From Tanytarsus gracilentus (lineage: Eukaryota > Arthropoda > Insecta > Diptera > Chironomidae): 64,000 bases of DNA. Shown here one piece after another: positions 1 to 14,600 of this stretch. A program made the position numbers and the translations under genes. The notes below the pieces were generated by a model that did no database searches, was not told the origin of the DNA, and was given only the letters and a program-made list of their open reading frames with translations. Within the stretch, counting starts at the first letter, position 1; every line of letters begins with the position of its first letter. The stretch spans positions 5,480,001-5,544,000 of the forward strand of contig JAXRKN010000044.1 of assembly GCA_038502055.1 (NCBI GenBank). The letters run 5' to 3'.

Positions 1-2639
1 AAATTCTTAGTTGCAAATAAAAAAAAGTGAGAGGAAAAGATAATTTTTCTTTTTCTGCTCTACAAATGACACAACCATAAATCGAATGAATCTTAAGTGT
101 AATTGCAAAACATTCACTCTTCCTTATGGTTTGGATTTTTCTTGGAAAATATCTAGAAATTTCATTTTCAATATTTCATGTCCACAACATAATCGCAATT
201 GATGAAGAAAATCCGATAATTGTTCGAGCGAGGAAACGTTACTCATTGCTTAAAAGAAAATATTCACATACATCTGCAGAGGACGTTCCCTCTGAAATCG
301 CATTTTTTGTACGTAAGGGGCTTAAACTGAAAGTGTAATTAAATCCAATGTTTATTTGAGTTAAGTGCGTAGTAGACATATCATGAAGTGTCGAAGTTTT
401 GATAAAAAAAATTTTAACGTATTTTAAAATTTTGAATTTAATTTTTAAATTAAATTAAATTTGTAACGTCTTTATAAATTTCAAATTTTTACTGACTTTT
501 AAAGTTCTCACTAAGCCACTCTCTTACGTCTGCCAAAACAAACCATTCGATTTATAGCTCGATCGTTAGCGCAATGTTTATTGTGGATGAGGAAATAACG
601 ACCCATTGAACCATTATGAAGCACGAGAGCAATTAAACTGAATCAATTTACGAGTCTTCTAACTCCGAGTTCCCTCATTTTGTGACTCGATTGCCAACTC
701 ACTCGCAATTGCGCTCACTCTGTGTAAATTAGAAACATAAACTTTGAAGTTGAAAACAATGAAAGTCAATATTGAGTTTAAAATTTTATTTCTGTTCTTT
801 GTAAAGTGGCCATCAATGGTTTAAAGTGAACATAAAATCGTTGAGCATTCGAGCATTCGATGGCGGGATGGAATTAAAGCGAGCACATGTGAAAAAGAGA
901 TTCAAAAATTATTTATTGATCGACACGTAGAGAATTTTTATTGAGCGGATTATTATGGACAATTTTGATTGTTTCGTGCGCGTGATAACAATAAAAATAA
1001 AAATTACATTGCAAAGGTCAGCATTTATTGTCGATGATTGGATTTCTGTAAAATAATGGGTTTAAATTTATGTTTGTGAAAATTTACAATGTCAAAAGGT
1101 GTCTGGGAATATTCTGAAAACTTAACAGTTTATTTTTCAACTCTGTTGCTTCAAATTATTGTTGCTGAAATCTCACAAAATGTTGCGAGAAATTTTTGCT
1201 CCCATGCAGCAGCTTAAATGGTGAGAAAATGAATTTTATTCAATCACTCACTTCGTCCTCAATTGCTGTAGAATCTATCGACAAAAAGCACCTCTTCGTT
1301 CGACTGATACTGTGGGAAAATGAAGCAAGCAGAAGAAGAACATGTAACAGATTGAATTCATTCCATCAATATACTGTGATTTTCATATTAAACCACCCGC
1401 CACCTCAATCTTCTCTCACTCTCGTTTAATCCTCGCTATTTTTCACAGCACATCGATGGAAAATAAATTTTCCTGGGAAAAAAATTTTGTCTCTTTTTTC
1501 ACTCGGAGACAATCAAGGACATGCTCACATAACGAAATTTTTTTTCGTCATGCATTGTGCCTTGATTTTTGTCATCTTGCTCCCTCCCTCCCTCCCTCCG
1601 TATGTTTTTCACCGTGAAGCAAACATTAATCATAAAAAAAATCGAGCACATACAACAATGAAATTATTACGAGCAGAGTATCATGGAACTTTGTCCTCTG
1701 ACAGTTTCATTTGCGCTTTGTGGTTTGGAGCTTCAAACGTCAGGGGCGGGACACTAATATTCTTTTTATGAATAACTTAAAAACTATGAATAATAATATT
1801 TATGAGTGTCCAACTTCTTTGTACCTTCTGCTCATATTGAATAACTGAGGAACATAGCAGACGTGCAGAGAGCAGACATAAAACTATCAAATACATAACA
1901 ATAAATTTTATTTTCCTTCGCTCTTTGTGCTCGCACTCGAGGATCCTCAGAAAGGAGAGAAAATATTTTTTTACGCCATCTGAAAGAACTCAAAGAATCT
2001 CCTCACGAAGCTTTTTTCTTCCACTTGACAACTAACTTTTCACTTTGAGCCATAAAATGATGTTCATTTATAATAAAATATAAAAGTGTGAGACACTCGA
2101 TGAAGGCAAGTTGAGCATGCAGACATGTAATTGCGCTTCCAGTCATCGCAAGTTAAATATGACATTAATCATTGAAAGATAATTTTAGTGTCCATTCTTA
2201 TGATTGAATGTGAAGTTGAATCTAATAAAAAAATGCTATACAAAAAAATCATGAATTTTTATCTTGAACAACATGCGAGATGGGAAGTGAAATGTCCATA
2301 AATCATCATTATGTTTTTATGACAAAAATGTGTACAAGGATTCTCTCTTTTCCGATCGGCACACGATGTCGTGTGTGTGCACAACTATAAAAATCTAACG
2401 AAATAAATTCATCGCTCAGCGGGAAATTATTTTTCGCCTCATGTATCGAATTTCAACCCCACTCTTACTGTGCAAATTGTCATTGACTTTGACAAAATCG
2501 GCTTTTGGCCCCGAAGTGAGAGAAAAAAAGCAATAAAAATCTATTTGAATGTAGTTATGAATGATGAAGGGCTATAAATAGTGAAAGTCTGGCTTTTTAA
2601 ATCCATAAACGTATTGCAACAAATTCATTCAATTTCCAG
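1..2639 (+). other. Non-coding; probably intron of the large plus-strand gene
   Basis: No convincing exon is seen. The short open frames here lack coding character and flanking splice sites. A short palindromic element lies at 1743-1813. Because the exon at 2640 begins with a splice acceptor and a split codon, at least one earlier exon must lie upstream, here or outside the window. Confidence 0.5.
1743..1813. repeat. Short palindromic element (GGGACACT type)
   Basis: GGGGCGGGACACTAATATT near the left end is mirrored by AATATTTATGAGTGTCC at the right end. It resembles the better copies of the dispersed family (GGGGTGGACA...TGTCCACCCC) but is diverged. Confidence 0.4.
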
Positions 2640-5600
2640 TTCAATTGGCACCAGAAAGAAGACAAAAAATCAATACCAAATGGCGTGAATGTAGTAAAGA
2701 AAGAAAGATTTAAGCTGCAAGAGGGTGAAATGTGTATGTTTTTTAAAAAATAATTTTTTCGCACCTAGTTTGAAAATTTACTAATTAATTTTTTTATTAT
2801 TTACATTTAAAATTAATTTTCATCCCTTGTCTACTTAATAATTTCCATAATCCTTGCACTGGTGTTTTAGTGTTTTCACAACTTTTCCAACCATTAAGTT
2901 CATTCTAGGTCGAGCGGAAAAAAATTGATTTAACAACACATAATTTGATTTTAAATTAGCTTGGAACTAATTTGCACAACGACGCCAGGGCTTTTCATTA
3001 AGCTCACAATAGCTGTTTGCGCAAACAGTGCTGAAATTTTAATTTGGACATTTCACAATTTTCTTTTGTTTGTAATGCAAGTTTGGTAAATTCAATTTGT
3101 CGTGTTTGATGACGACAAACAATGCATCTGATGATGGCAATAAATGAAATATTTGAAAAATTTAATTTTTTTTAAACCATACTCTCGATGGATGCTTTGC
3201 TCTGACTATGACTATAAATTAAATTGCCATGGCTGCCAAAAATAGCATGTTGATGAATGTTCATTGTTTGTTCAACAGCAAACTAATTTCATGTTTATTT
3301 TAATCCACAGAGACTATCGTAAATCCCCGAGAACATCCCGTGACAATCTACCCTGGACCATTACCCCAAAAGCGTGTTCCGCCTCGTACGCTGCCCGGCT
3401 CTATTGAGCGGCATCGTGAGGTGTGTCGTAAAAATCCAAACTCATCGGATCTTTCGTCCTCATCAACCTCATCCACCGCCTCATCGGACAAGGACATTAC
3501 ATCGCCACTAAAAGAGCTTAAATCGCCGGATAAATTTAATGACTTCATAAAGCGACCAAAATCACCAACAAACGAAATTCCATCACCAAATGGCAACTCA
3601 CCGACGAGTGTCGCCACACAATTAGGAGTTAAAATCAGCATTCAAACGATGGACAATCTCATGAATAGCCGCAACATCATGAAAATGGAGCAGAAAATGA
3701 ATTTGAAAAACAGAAAGCGAAACAGTCAATTGAGTGATAACGAAGAGGATGATGAAGACAAGTTTTCGGATGACTCTCTCGAGGATACGAGTCTCCCGCC
3801 ACCTGCGCCGCCTCCAATTGTAGTTCCGCCGCCTCCAAGCCTTTCTGCTCCCGTCACACCGAGTAAACGTCACAGCATCGCATGGGAAGTGAATTTGGAT
3901 GATTTATGCTCAAATGGCAACGGCACGAAGGTAGAATTTGAATTTTATTTAGTCTTTTTGTTTGCATTTGAATCTACTGCAAAAAAATTCAGGGATTTTG
4001 GCGACACTCTTAAGGGGTTTGAAATAAACCGTTACGTAAAAATTTAATTAATTCACAATTTTTGATTTTTCCCTATCGTTCAATTAAATTTTCACAAATA
4101 TTTTTATGCCTCAGTTAAAACTCCAAATGGAAGCTTAATTTTTGTTTATTGACACTCAAACATTCCTGCACATCGGTGCTCTCACTCTTAACTCCATCAG
4201 CGGAGTGAAGTGGGAGTGAAAAAAGTTTGAAACCTCATGAAATATTCAAGAAGCTTTCTTTTACCTGCTCATGTTCCATGTCCAATGCTAACACTCCTGA
4301 GAGGGTTGGACACTAGGGAAGATAAATAAAATAAAATTGAATTTTAAATTATTTTGATATTCTTTAAAGTTGAATTGAAAAATATTAAAAATTCCCAAGT
4401 GTCGCACCCCTTCTCATCTTCCATTATAACTCATTGAAAGTTTCACTGGAGAGTGAGAGATAAATTTACATTTTGTAAACTGTTCGTTATGGCCATACTT
4501 GCAGCACAGGATTGTAAGCGCTCGTTTACGTTTCCACACAGCAACATGAAACTTAGTTTTGTTTGCTTACACCTGTCAACACAATTAAATATTAAAGTAT
4601 ATTAAGCGAATGAATGAAAGTTTGTCGTACGAAAGTTTTTTTTGCATATCTTTCGCTCTCCCTCTTTCATCCCTTCCCCTAGGGGATTAAGGTAATGCAT
4701 AAATCTTGTAAAATAATATTCTTTTCATCCACACAAGAATTCTTTTATGTATCCGCTCTCGCATACACGAAATTGCGTAATTTTATTTTTCAATTCCATG
4801 ATTCGATGTATGCCATAAAGTTAACATCTCATAAATATTTTTATAATGTGATATTTATATTTTTACGTGAGATACTTTCATGGCTTGATATTAAAGTGAG
4901 TTCCTTAAAAACCTTTTAGACAAAATTTAGTCTCGTTTTAAAACTTTTTTACTAGCGTTCTTTTGTTCCATTCTCTGTTGGAGAAACACCCACTCAATAT
5001 CTCTAAGTCAGCCGGCATGTGACATTATAACAAACCGCCGCCACCCCCATAAACATTTTTTAATAACACACACGCGACTCGGCTGTCTCTCTCGTATCTC
5101 TTCATCCTTGTGGATGTTATGTATTTTTTCCTCTCCTTTCATCGCTCATAAACCTGGTGTGTGTGTGTGTGTGCATGGCATGTTTGTCGTCGACGATGAG
5201 AAAATATGATGAAAACTTGAGTATACAGCTTTATTTATAATTCAGAGTATAAACAATAATAATTACACTTTCCATCATCGCAATTCTCCTTTTTTTATCC
5301 TCTGTCGCTCTTTCTTTATGCATTAAAAAATATACGAAGAAATTGCCTGTCGGCTGTGTCTTTTAATAGAAGAATTTTTCTTGCTGTTTATTCCCGTTCA
5401 GATGTTTATAAATTTTGCGAGCGTATTCATGTGGATGAAAAGAAGATTTTATAAGTCTGGTGGCCACAGGATAATTTACCTTAGACAAACACATCCACCT
5501 ATAAAGTCAGTCCAGCCTCGAGAGCAAAAAGAGATTCTTTCAGTGGTGAAAATATTTTTTGATTGCAAAATTTCAACAAAAAAATTTCATGAACTGAAAA

Positions 5601-8600
5601 ATTTCTGCAATTTTTTTTAATTTCAAAACCACCTACGCACAAGACGAAAAATTTCCGTTTAAAATTTTAAAACTTTTATATTTAAATTCTAATCTTAACT
5701 ATTTTAAAATCTCAACGATTTTTTTGTGTCCATTTGTAGTTTTTAAGAAGTTCATTTCGACCCTCTGGGTATGGATAACATTTTTTCTTGCATAAATTAA
5801 ACGACATCGTGTACTCTGTGACACCGTCTCGTAAGCTCTTTTGCATTCAGGAACTATAGCGTGAAAGAAGATGAAAAAACTTTTCCCCGGTCTGTGCTTC
5901 TAGGCGAAATCCACTGATATATCTTTCGCTTTTGATGTTATGCTGAGGCCAATAAAACCGAGAGTTAAATTCTTTTAGACTTTCTTGAGTTTGGAAATTT
6001 ATGCGGCAAAAAAACATGAAAAAGCAATATAAAGTTTTATTTTGTCAACACACATAGAAAAAATATCAGCAGCAAAATTGTAAACTCAATCGACACATTG
6101 AACATTAAACAAGAACAACAATAATTCAATAGCAGTGGCAAAAAATGATAAATCATGCCGCGATAGAGAGATGAAAATTTTTCGTTTGCTTTTATCTATG
6201 CATGGGAATTTGTTGCATGTACATGGTTTCGAGTCTATATAGAGCAACAACAATGGGTGAAGATATTTATTGGTTGAAGGGTTGAGGGACTCAGCTACAT
6301 TATTTTGACTTTATATAAATTCAATAATGATTTGAGATTTGATTGAAAAAAAAAAAATTTCTTCCGCCAGAGTTTTCGACCCCTTTCATAAAATCGGCAA
6401 CTGTAGTTGAATTTCATTTCCGAATGGGAGTCAGGGGAGGGTTTCTATTATTGTTGTTTGATTTATGGATTTTTTTCAACATCGCTTCAGACGATTATCG
6501 TGCGAGAGCTTATTCAATGGTGGGAGAAAAGAGAGCGAATTTTTAGAATTGCTAAAATTGCTTTCCGACGATGCCATTAACTTCCCTTTATATTCTCCAA
6601 ACATTCCTTTCTAGTCTAGTGAGTGCTTATACACACACATGAGCTTTTATGTGAATGAAAATCGTTTTTAACAAATGCTCCGCTTAAATTCCGATAAAAG
6701 CTCTTTTTTTCCTCCCGACGAGTGCGTTTTGCGATGAAAGCAATAATCGGCGATTATTCGAAAATTTCGCTGATGATTTAGAAAAGTTTCGACGTGATGT
6801 TGAGAGGACACAAAATAAACATTGAGGGTGGCCAAAAATTTATCTCTCAAATATTTATTTTGTTTACTAAATTCTTGCCATTAAATGAAAATTCTTGTCC
6901 GCTGTAAAAGTTTGAGAGTCAATGAATATTTTTTATCTCTTGAGAATTTTTCATAAAAAATAAATTTTTATTACTTTAAGTTTCATAACCATTTTTATGC
7001 TTTTAATTGAATTGTCGAAAAAAACTTTTTAATTCAATTTGCATGCCACAAATTTGACCTCAATAATTACATTTAAAGAAAATTATTTTTTTCTGCTATT
7101 AAATAACTCTTTTACTTTTTTTTATCTCGCAACGGTCAATTCAGTGATTCGCTTCGTTTGAATCGTAATCTGATTTTGTACCGATGTAAAAATCCCATTT
7201 TGCCGCAGCAATAAACCTCAGCTTTGTCACCATACAATCCACATTACGTACACTGAGTTTGTGTTGCTTTTTCAGCCGACTCACAAAGGATTTTCAGCTC
7301 TTTTATGTGGGAAAAAAATTATTAACTTGACTTCAAAAATCATTCACCAAAGGAAGTTCTTTTAGGCTTTTGAAAAGCAGAGAGGAGGAAAATATGGCAG
7401 TGGTGCGCCACAAAGTTCATGGGAATAAATTAAACTCTTTTTGTAGAAAAAAGTAATTTCATGATAGTGCTGACAAGGGTTGGTGATTTTTATGAGTTTG
7501 TTGAATTTTTTAAGCACTTTCCACTTCTTTAAAAATCAAAGCTCAGCTGTGTTCACTCTTTTGATTGTAAAATTATTTTTACTTCTTCTTTTACAACATT
7601 TTTTTATGTTCATGCTATTGACTTCATAGAACAATTTTCCCATTTTAATTTTCTCGGGCAGTAGTAAAACTTTTTACAAGCACAAACAGGAGTGTTCCTG
7701 AAAAATTTTCAACGTGTAAAAAAGCTTTAATTTCACAAAATTAAATAGCAAGTAAAGGAGTGAGAACAAACGATAAACGGGTTTTTTATACTTCCGACTT
7801 CCGCTGTGTAATGTCATGTATGCACAGTACTTTATCAGGATGTAAAAACAATAAAAAAGGAGAGCTTTTAAGCCCATTTGAAATCATTTTTATACCGAGA
7901 GTTTTTAGTGATGTGTGACGTAAAAAAGGTGGAGACGCTTTAAATTATTTAACTTTTTAATTTAGCAAAAAACAAAATTAAAGAGATAATAATTTATTTA
8001 AATTTAGGATTCGAACCTTTATATTAATATTTAATTTATTTGTTGCTAATAATTTTTTTAAAATTTAAATGTGTTAACTCCTTGTTATTCACCTTTTCCC
8101 TCCATGATCTCGATAAAAATATCAAAAGTGTGTGTCAGGACTTTTTAATGCAAAATTTTTAAAACCGCATAAAATGAAATGAAATTGTGGGATAGCAGCG
8201 CCTGAATTTCTGACAGGAAACTGAAGGAACAATAGAATTTTGTATATTTTATGGACAGATAACGAAAATTGAAAACTGTCTCTTTTATTTTTCCTCCCCT
8301 TACTCTCTTGTTGCCAAAAAAAAATCACCCTGACAGTTTAGAGAAGCTGCCAAAACTTTTTTCTTCTAATATGGAAAATTCAATTTTTCATTCACTCACT
8401 TTCGCAGGTAATTGGACGTCGACAGAATAGCAAAATGGCAGGCGATGGATCGGAGTCTCAATCACAGTCAAGCATTTGCTCAACGCCGGGCCAAAGTTCA
8501 GCTAGCAATAAGATTTCGAGTGATTGGCCGGATCCACCTGACATTCCAATTTGCAGCACCGAAGACGAAGCGGGAAGTTTGTACTCAGATTCAGGTAAAA

Positions 8601-11600
8601 GCAAATGTAATGAAATCTTAATTGCGTACAAGGGACGAGTTAATTTTGGTTTTGTTATTGTCAGCAACAGTGTGAAAATGAAAATTTATGAAGATCATTA
8701 AGGATCTCCCTCGATGCTGGCAATAATGTCTCCGAATGAATTTCCTTTTATATTTTTAATGAAAAAAGTTTTCTTCTCACAAATAACTCATAATGTCACC
8801 GCTGACGTGTCGCATTAAAATAGCAAAAGTCAGCGAGGATTTTATCAAAAATATAATATTATTTTTCCTCTTTCAGATGACGTAATTCCAGATGGAGTCG
8901 ATATCGATGATGGTAAAGCGACTTATGTCATAAGAAAGGGACGTCGAAGGCAGCGAATTGTCGATGAATTTGGATCGGCGTCAATGTCGTCAATAAACTC
9001 AAAGTTGAGCAACGAGGGATTATGCAATGACAGCGATGTGGCTTTAAATGTGCCAAGTCCAATTTTTCCGCCATCAATGATGGTGCCAAACTCACGACAC
9101 TCGATCGACTTGGGGGCGTCGCCGCGTAAACATGCACTCCATCAGCATCACAACAATAATTATCATCATCATGTAGCTGTAACACCAAATATCGTGTCAA
9201 ATTCACCAAGGTCAGTAATACACGAATGTCATTAATGCAAAACTAAAGTTTCCACCCCTCATAAAAACACAATTTCATTCTCATATTTCATCCCCCTCAC
9301 AGATCACGATTGTCATTAGATTTAAGTTCACCAAACACAAATAATACCGTCATTGACCTCCAATCCAAGTTGGTGTCGACACCAACATCCGTTTCCACAC
9401 CAACCGCATCTAAATCTCCATCAGTCACAAAAATCACGACACCCACTTCACCAATGGTGGCTAACTCTGCTCCCTTTCCATCCAGATATACCGAGTTCAA
9501 GACCTACAGCTCGACATTTGATGGCTTGCAGGCACTCGAGAGTCACGCCAGCGGCACTAACGGCATAAATGGAAATCGAGCATCGACGACACAAGTGAAC
9601 ACGTCACCGGATAATAATCCACTCATGCGAGTGTCATCACTGCCTGTCATTCCACCGCAGAATCAATTAACAGGTAATTATTTATGCATCTGATAATTGA
9701 GATTTGTTGCTGCCGAGTTTGTGCATAATCTCTCTCTTCGAGTTACCGACATCATCAGCACTAGATTTTAAAGTTTATGTGCAGTAAATTAAGTGTGAGG
9801 AGGCATTTCACTCTGACTAATGAGTTCCTCATTCAGTGCTGACAAATTGAAACATTACTTTTATGCTATATGAGTGCAATGTTGCAAGGGGTAGACCACT
9901 TTGTTTTTTAAAAATTATTTCTCATCGTTAAAAATGTGAATTAAAATATTTTTATACTGTTGAGAATTTTTTGATAAAGTCCACCCCTTGAAACTCACAT
10001 TTTTTTATGCACAAAAATGTTTTTTTCTCCCCGATAAATTCAACAGCAAATAATTCAAATAGAAAAATATGTCTGAGCACGCAATCACTCTCTCTTTTTT
10101 TTCTGCCTCCCCTCATTTTTGTGTTCAATGCAATTTCGCGCGTAGAACTTCAAGTTGGCACTTTCATCTCTGCTCTTTATCGTTCACTGCATACTAACAA
10201 TATACAACAACAACAATTGTGTGCGATAAGAGGCAACAGCAGAGAAAAAATCATGACATCCGAAGTACTTTAATAAATTGTTTCACATCCTTTTGAAATT
10301 TGTGTTATTTTTCAAGTGGAAATAAGTAAAAGAGGCACATTCAGCAATAAAAAGAGAGATGATGAGTTTTGATATGTTGACGAAAAAAAATATCGAGAAT
10401 TTGTAATTTTATTTTTTATTATGATGTTGTTTTGTTATTGAACGCGATTGTTCCGTATATTATTTTTCTCTCTCTAAAAATAATATGTGAAAGAATGGTA
10501 AAATACTCTGGTTGATTAAAATTTATCATAACAGATTGGAAAAATTTAATACCAGAGCTCCAACCCCCTTTCACACCCTCCCAAAGTAATTTGCGATTTT
10601 TTTACATGATTGTGTGAAGCTTTTTGCCGTCATTCTTATTCTCGTTTTTGTCAAGCTTTCATTCATTTCCTTTCTTGTTACTTCTTATTACTCAAACTGA
10701 AGCCTCTCTCGACACATAAACACACACTTTTACATGTTTCAACCCCTCTTATATACTTTTCCATGATGTTGTCATGCGAGCAGATCTTGACACTTGAATA
10801 AAAGTTAAAGTTACACATTTTTATTGTTCAGAGTAAAAATTTCTCTTGACCAAAATGACTCTCTTCTATAAAATTCAAATCATCTTTGATTTTATTTTTA
10901 AATCACCTGAAATATTTCACGAAAAAGCAATTAAATTGAAAAGCTTATTTACCTTCCGGAATTTTTTATATCGATTTTGAATTTTATTCGATCACGAACG
11001 AACCTAAATCGAGCCCTGTCAGTCCATACACACCAAATTGGAAGCGTGTCAGAATGAAATGAGGGAATAAGAAATGTTCAACTTGGGAATTTCGATTGTG
11101 CCGACGCGAGCATTTTTATCTTTCTCTCGACGATGCTCTTGAAAATCGGTTGTAACATCCGTTAAACTCCACATTGTCTATTGCCCATTTACTTCTAGCT
11201 GAGAAGTCGTTAAATGAAAAGGGTTTTTATCAATTTTCTCTCTTCATGCCTCCAACCCATAACTCAATTTGTTTCACTCGCTTTCAAATTTCTTTCATCA
11301 ATCAAACGATTTTCACCAAGTATTCAAGCAAGTGTTTGTGAGTGCGTCTAACGATGCGGATCGACGCGCGGATGGAAAATTGATGAATGTGTCTGAAGGA
11401 TGTTTTGCCTTAAATATGTTTGATGGAGTTTTTTTCAACACAAAGTTTTAGGGTTAAAATCTTTTAACAATATCAAACTTTTGAGAACATGCAATTCAGC
11501 AATTTTTTCTCTATCAAACCGAAAAAGGATAATGAAGAGAAATTTTCCACGTGAGAATTTTTTCCGCTGTTGCTTTTCTTCTTTAATACTTTCCCGAAAA

Positions 11601-14600
11601 ACACGAAAGGTGTTCATTCACTTTCGTTTTTGCACTGCCTTCGTTCCACATTCAAACTGACATAGATTAAATATGAATTTATTATCCTTAAGCTGTTCAG
11701 GGAAAAAAGTATAAAAAAATCTTGATGGAATTGCTGGGAAAATTTAAAATTAAAACTGAAGGTGTTAAAGCGCATTTTTGCAATAATTTTTAAGTTTAAA
11801 GTAAAATAACAAAAAATTGTATAATTTTCAATCAAACAGACATTTCGTTGATAACAGCACAATTCGATTATATTTGCAAGCTCATGTTAAATCTTAATGG
11901 AATTGAAAGCTTAAGAAAATCCTCAACGTTAACAAAAAAATTCTCTTTAATATTTTTTTAAAGGCGATTCAACTTCAACACCCAGACGTGAGCTGGCACC
12001 GCCAATCGAGGAAGATGAAGAGGATAGTGATGGAACGAGGGCAGCGCCATTGAGACAGATCGAGAACAACATTAGCGCCCTGTTGCGTGGTGATATTGCA
12101 GTAGCGCAAGTACCGACTGCCCGACCTTCAAGACCGCTGGGATTCCGATCTGGCGTTCATAAATCTGAAAGTGCCAAGGAAATGCTTTTGTCGCAGCAAT
12201 ATTTTGGACCATTGCCCGCCACACCTCCGTCGAGTCCCGAGGCAGACAGCGATGAATTTCCGCCGTTACCACATACGCCGCCATCTCCAAACGAGACATT
12301 AATCGCACATGGAATTCAAAATATTTCAATTTCACGTAAAGGCTATCGCAAAGAGCATCGAGCACCCGCAGTGCCGCCACACGCACCTGTACACTCTTAT
12401 GAGCTTAAAACTCGCTCGATGGACGCAGGATTTAGCAAAGCTTATCATCGAAACGGTTCACTACCAATGCCATCGCCGAGATCACCCGGACAAACACTTC
12501 CACATGATTTACCATCAACAAATTCATCGAGGCGTCGATTAGCGAGCAGCGGCTATCCAAAACGTTCAGCTCAAAGTCCCCGAGAAGAAAGACGTCTTCA
12601 GACAAGCTGTTCCCTTCCTGAAACGCCGATTTTTACACGCGGGTAAGCTAATGGGTCTCATTAATCACGACATCATTGTCACATTTTTTTTAATTTTGCA
12701 GATGTGATATTCCACGCGGAACACCTCACCGAAGAGCCGCTCCTGATCCACCCGGTTCATGTGGCTCAAGTCGCACAAATCCACATCACAACAGCTTGAA
12801 TTCATCATCAATTGTTGGAATTGGTAAGTAATAATGAGAAAATTGACATTATCGATCACTGTCATCTTTCGGCGGGGTGATAAGGCCGTAAAAAAAGTTT
12901 TCGCTTCCTTTTTTTTATAAATACAAGAAAAGCGAGGGGCTCCAATCATTAAAGTTTAATGAGCTTTTTAAATTAGGCTTTTTGAGGGTGGAAATGAGAT
13001 CGGATTTCCGTGAAGATTGTTTAGGATTAAGAGAAGTTCAGTTAATTATTTTGCTTGAAAGATCTTTGAAATTTTTGAAATACTTTTGACCGTTACAAAT
13101 TATGCAAAACATTCAAATTCTCATTTCATCCCATTTCCACTCTGAATGTCATTGAAGGGAAGGGTCATAAAGCAGAAAAGAGAGAAGGTGAACCTTTTTA
13201 AGGAAAATGAGATGACAAAAAATTATCTTACTGTAAATGGGTTATTGGACTAATTTTTTCTGCTTTCACTCTTTTTCCGGTGGTGGTTGGAGCTTTGGTG
13301 TAATTTTTTGTACAGTGTCATCGCTCTAATGCCCACACATAAAAGTAATTTGCAATCTTGAAGAGGGTTTAAAGACGCGTAGGAGCGAAACTTAAAATAT
13401 ACATATACAATGCTTTTGTTTCTTTTTTGGTTGATGGTTTTTTTATATTATAAAAAATATTCTTGTAGGATGCACAACAATTAGCAGTACTGGAGGCAGA
13501 TCGACACACCGTAGTATTAATCATGCCCTTCAGGCGAACGGGGAGTTGATGAGAATTGGACTGCCGGCACGTGGATGGAGACAAACACGTACAACGGCAT
13601 CAACTGAGCACTTAGATAGACTTCATCAAGGCTCAATGCGAGCATGGGAAATGACTAATAGCAGTGGCAAACGGAAGCCTACAACTTTACCACCCAACAT
13701 GACGCCGCCTAAATTCTTTAACAAGTCACCGCGTGATGCACTTCGTCGTGTCACAAGCTTACTAATCAATCGCAAAGGTATTAAGGCCATTACTTGATTA
13801 CTTTACTTGCTAACACTCACTTGACTAAAACTTGACTTGAATGTGTCTTCACTAAAATAGTTTTTAAATTTTGAAAATGCGTTAAGAAAATAACAAAAAA
13901 TTCTTTATAACTTTAATGCCATGCGCAGTTTTTTGCTAAAAAATTGGGAAATCTTAAAGTTACGTCTTCTCAAAGCATGTGCTTTAATGACTCACTCAAA
14001 AATTATGCAAATTTTATTTTACTAAGTTAATATTGGATTCAATTTCACTTCATGCCTAGGTTAGCATAATTTGGGTTCATTCGACTTTTAATGAAAATTT
14101 ATTCATTTAATCTTGAAAAATTCATCCATCATGAGGCGGAGAATGAATAATAACAAAAGATGAGATACTTTTGGAGACATCAGGAAATTAAGGGAGATAA
14201 AAAAGTATTTTATGAATTTTTGTGCCAGCAGTTTTTGGATTTAGAATTAAAATAATAAGAGAAATAGTTTAAAAAGTCAATTTCTCAATGGAGAATGCTG
14301 AAAGTCACTAAAACACATTTTACAGCTAAATCCCTTCAAAAATTTCAAGACCACATTTTTTCAACAAATGTGTGCGTTTATGTAAATAAGCGACGATGAG
14401 AGGGTCAAAAGATAAATAAGGACCGTGATAAATTGTCACTAACCGAGATATCACTTTTCTGACTCATGTGCATCATCATCCAAGCGAGCAAGAGAGTATT
14501 AAAAACTTGTTCTTATCAAAAATAAAATGACGTCAATATTTCCTCCATATCATTTCTCTTTCAATGTCAAAACTCCGGGCAACAGTTTCTCGCTTTTAAT

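Noticed and set aside
126..338. 70-codon open frame near the left end
   Set aside because: No splice sites in phase with the large gene, no recognisable domain and an AT-rich composition equal to the background.
12072..12386. 104-codon minus-strand frame
   Set aside because: It is the shadow of a coding exon of the large plus-strand gene, whose frame continues in phase through both junctions.
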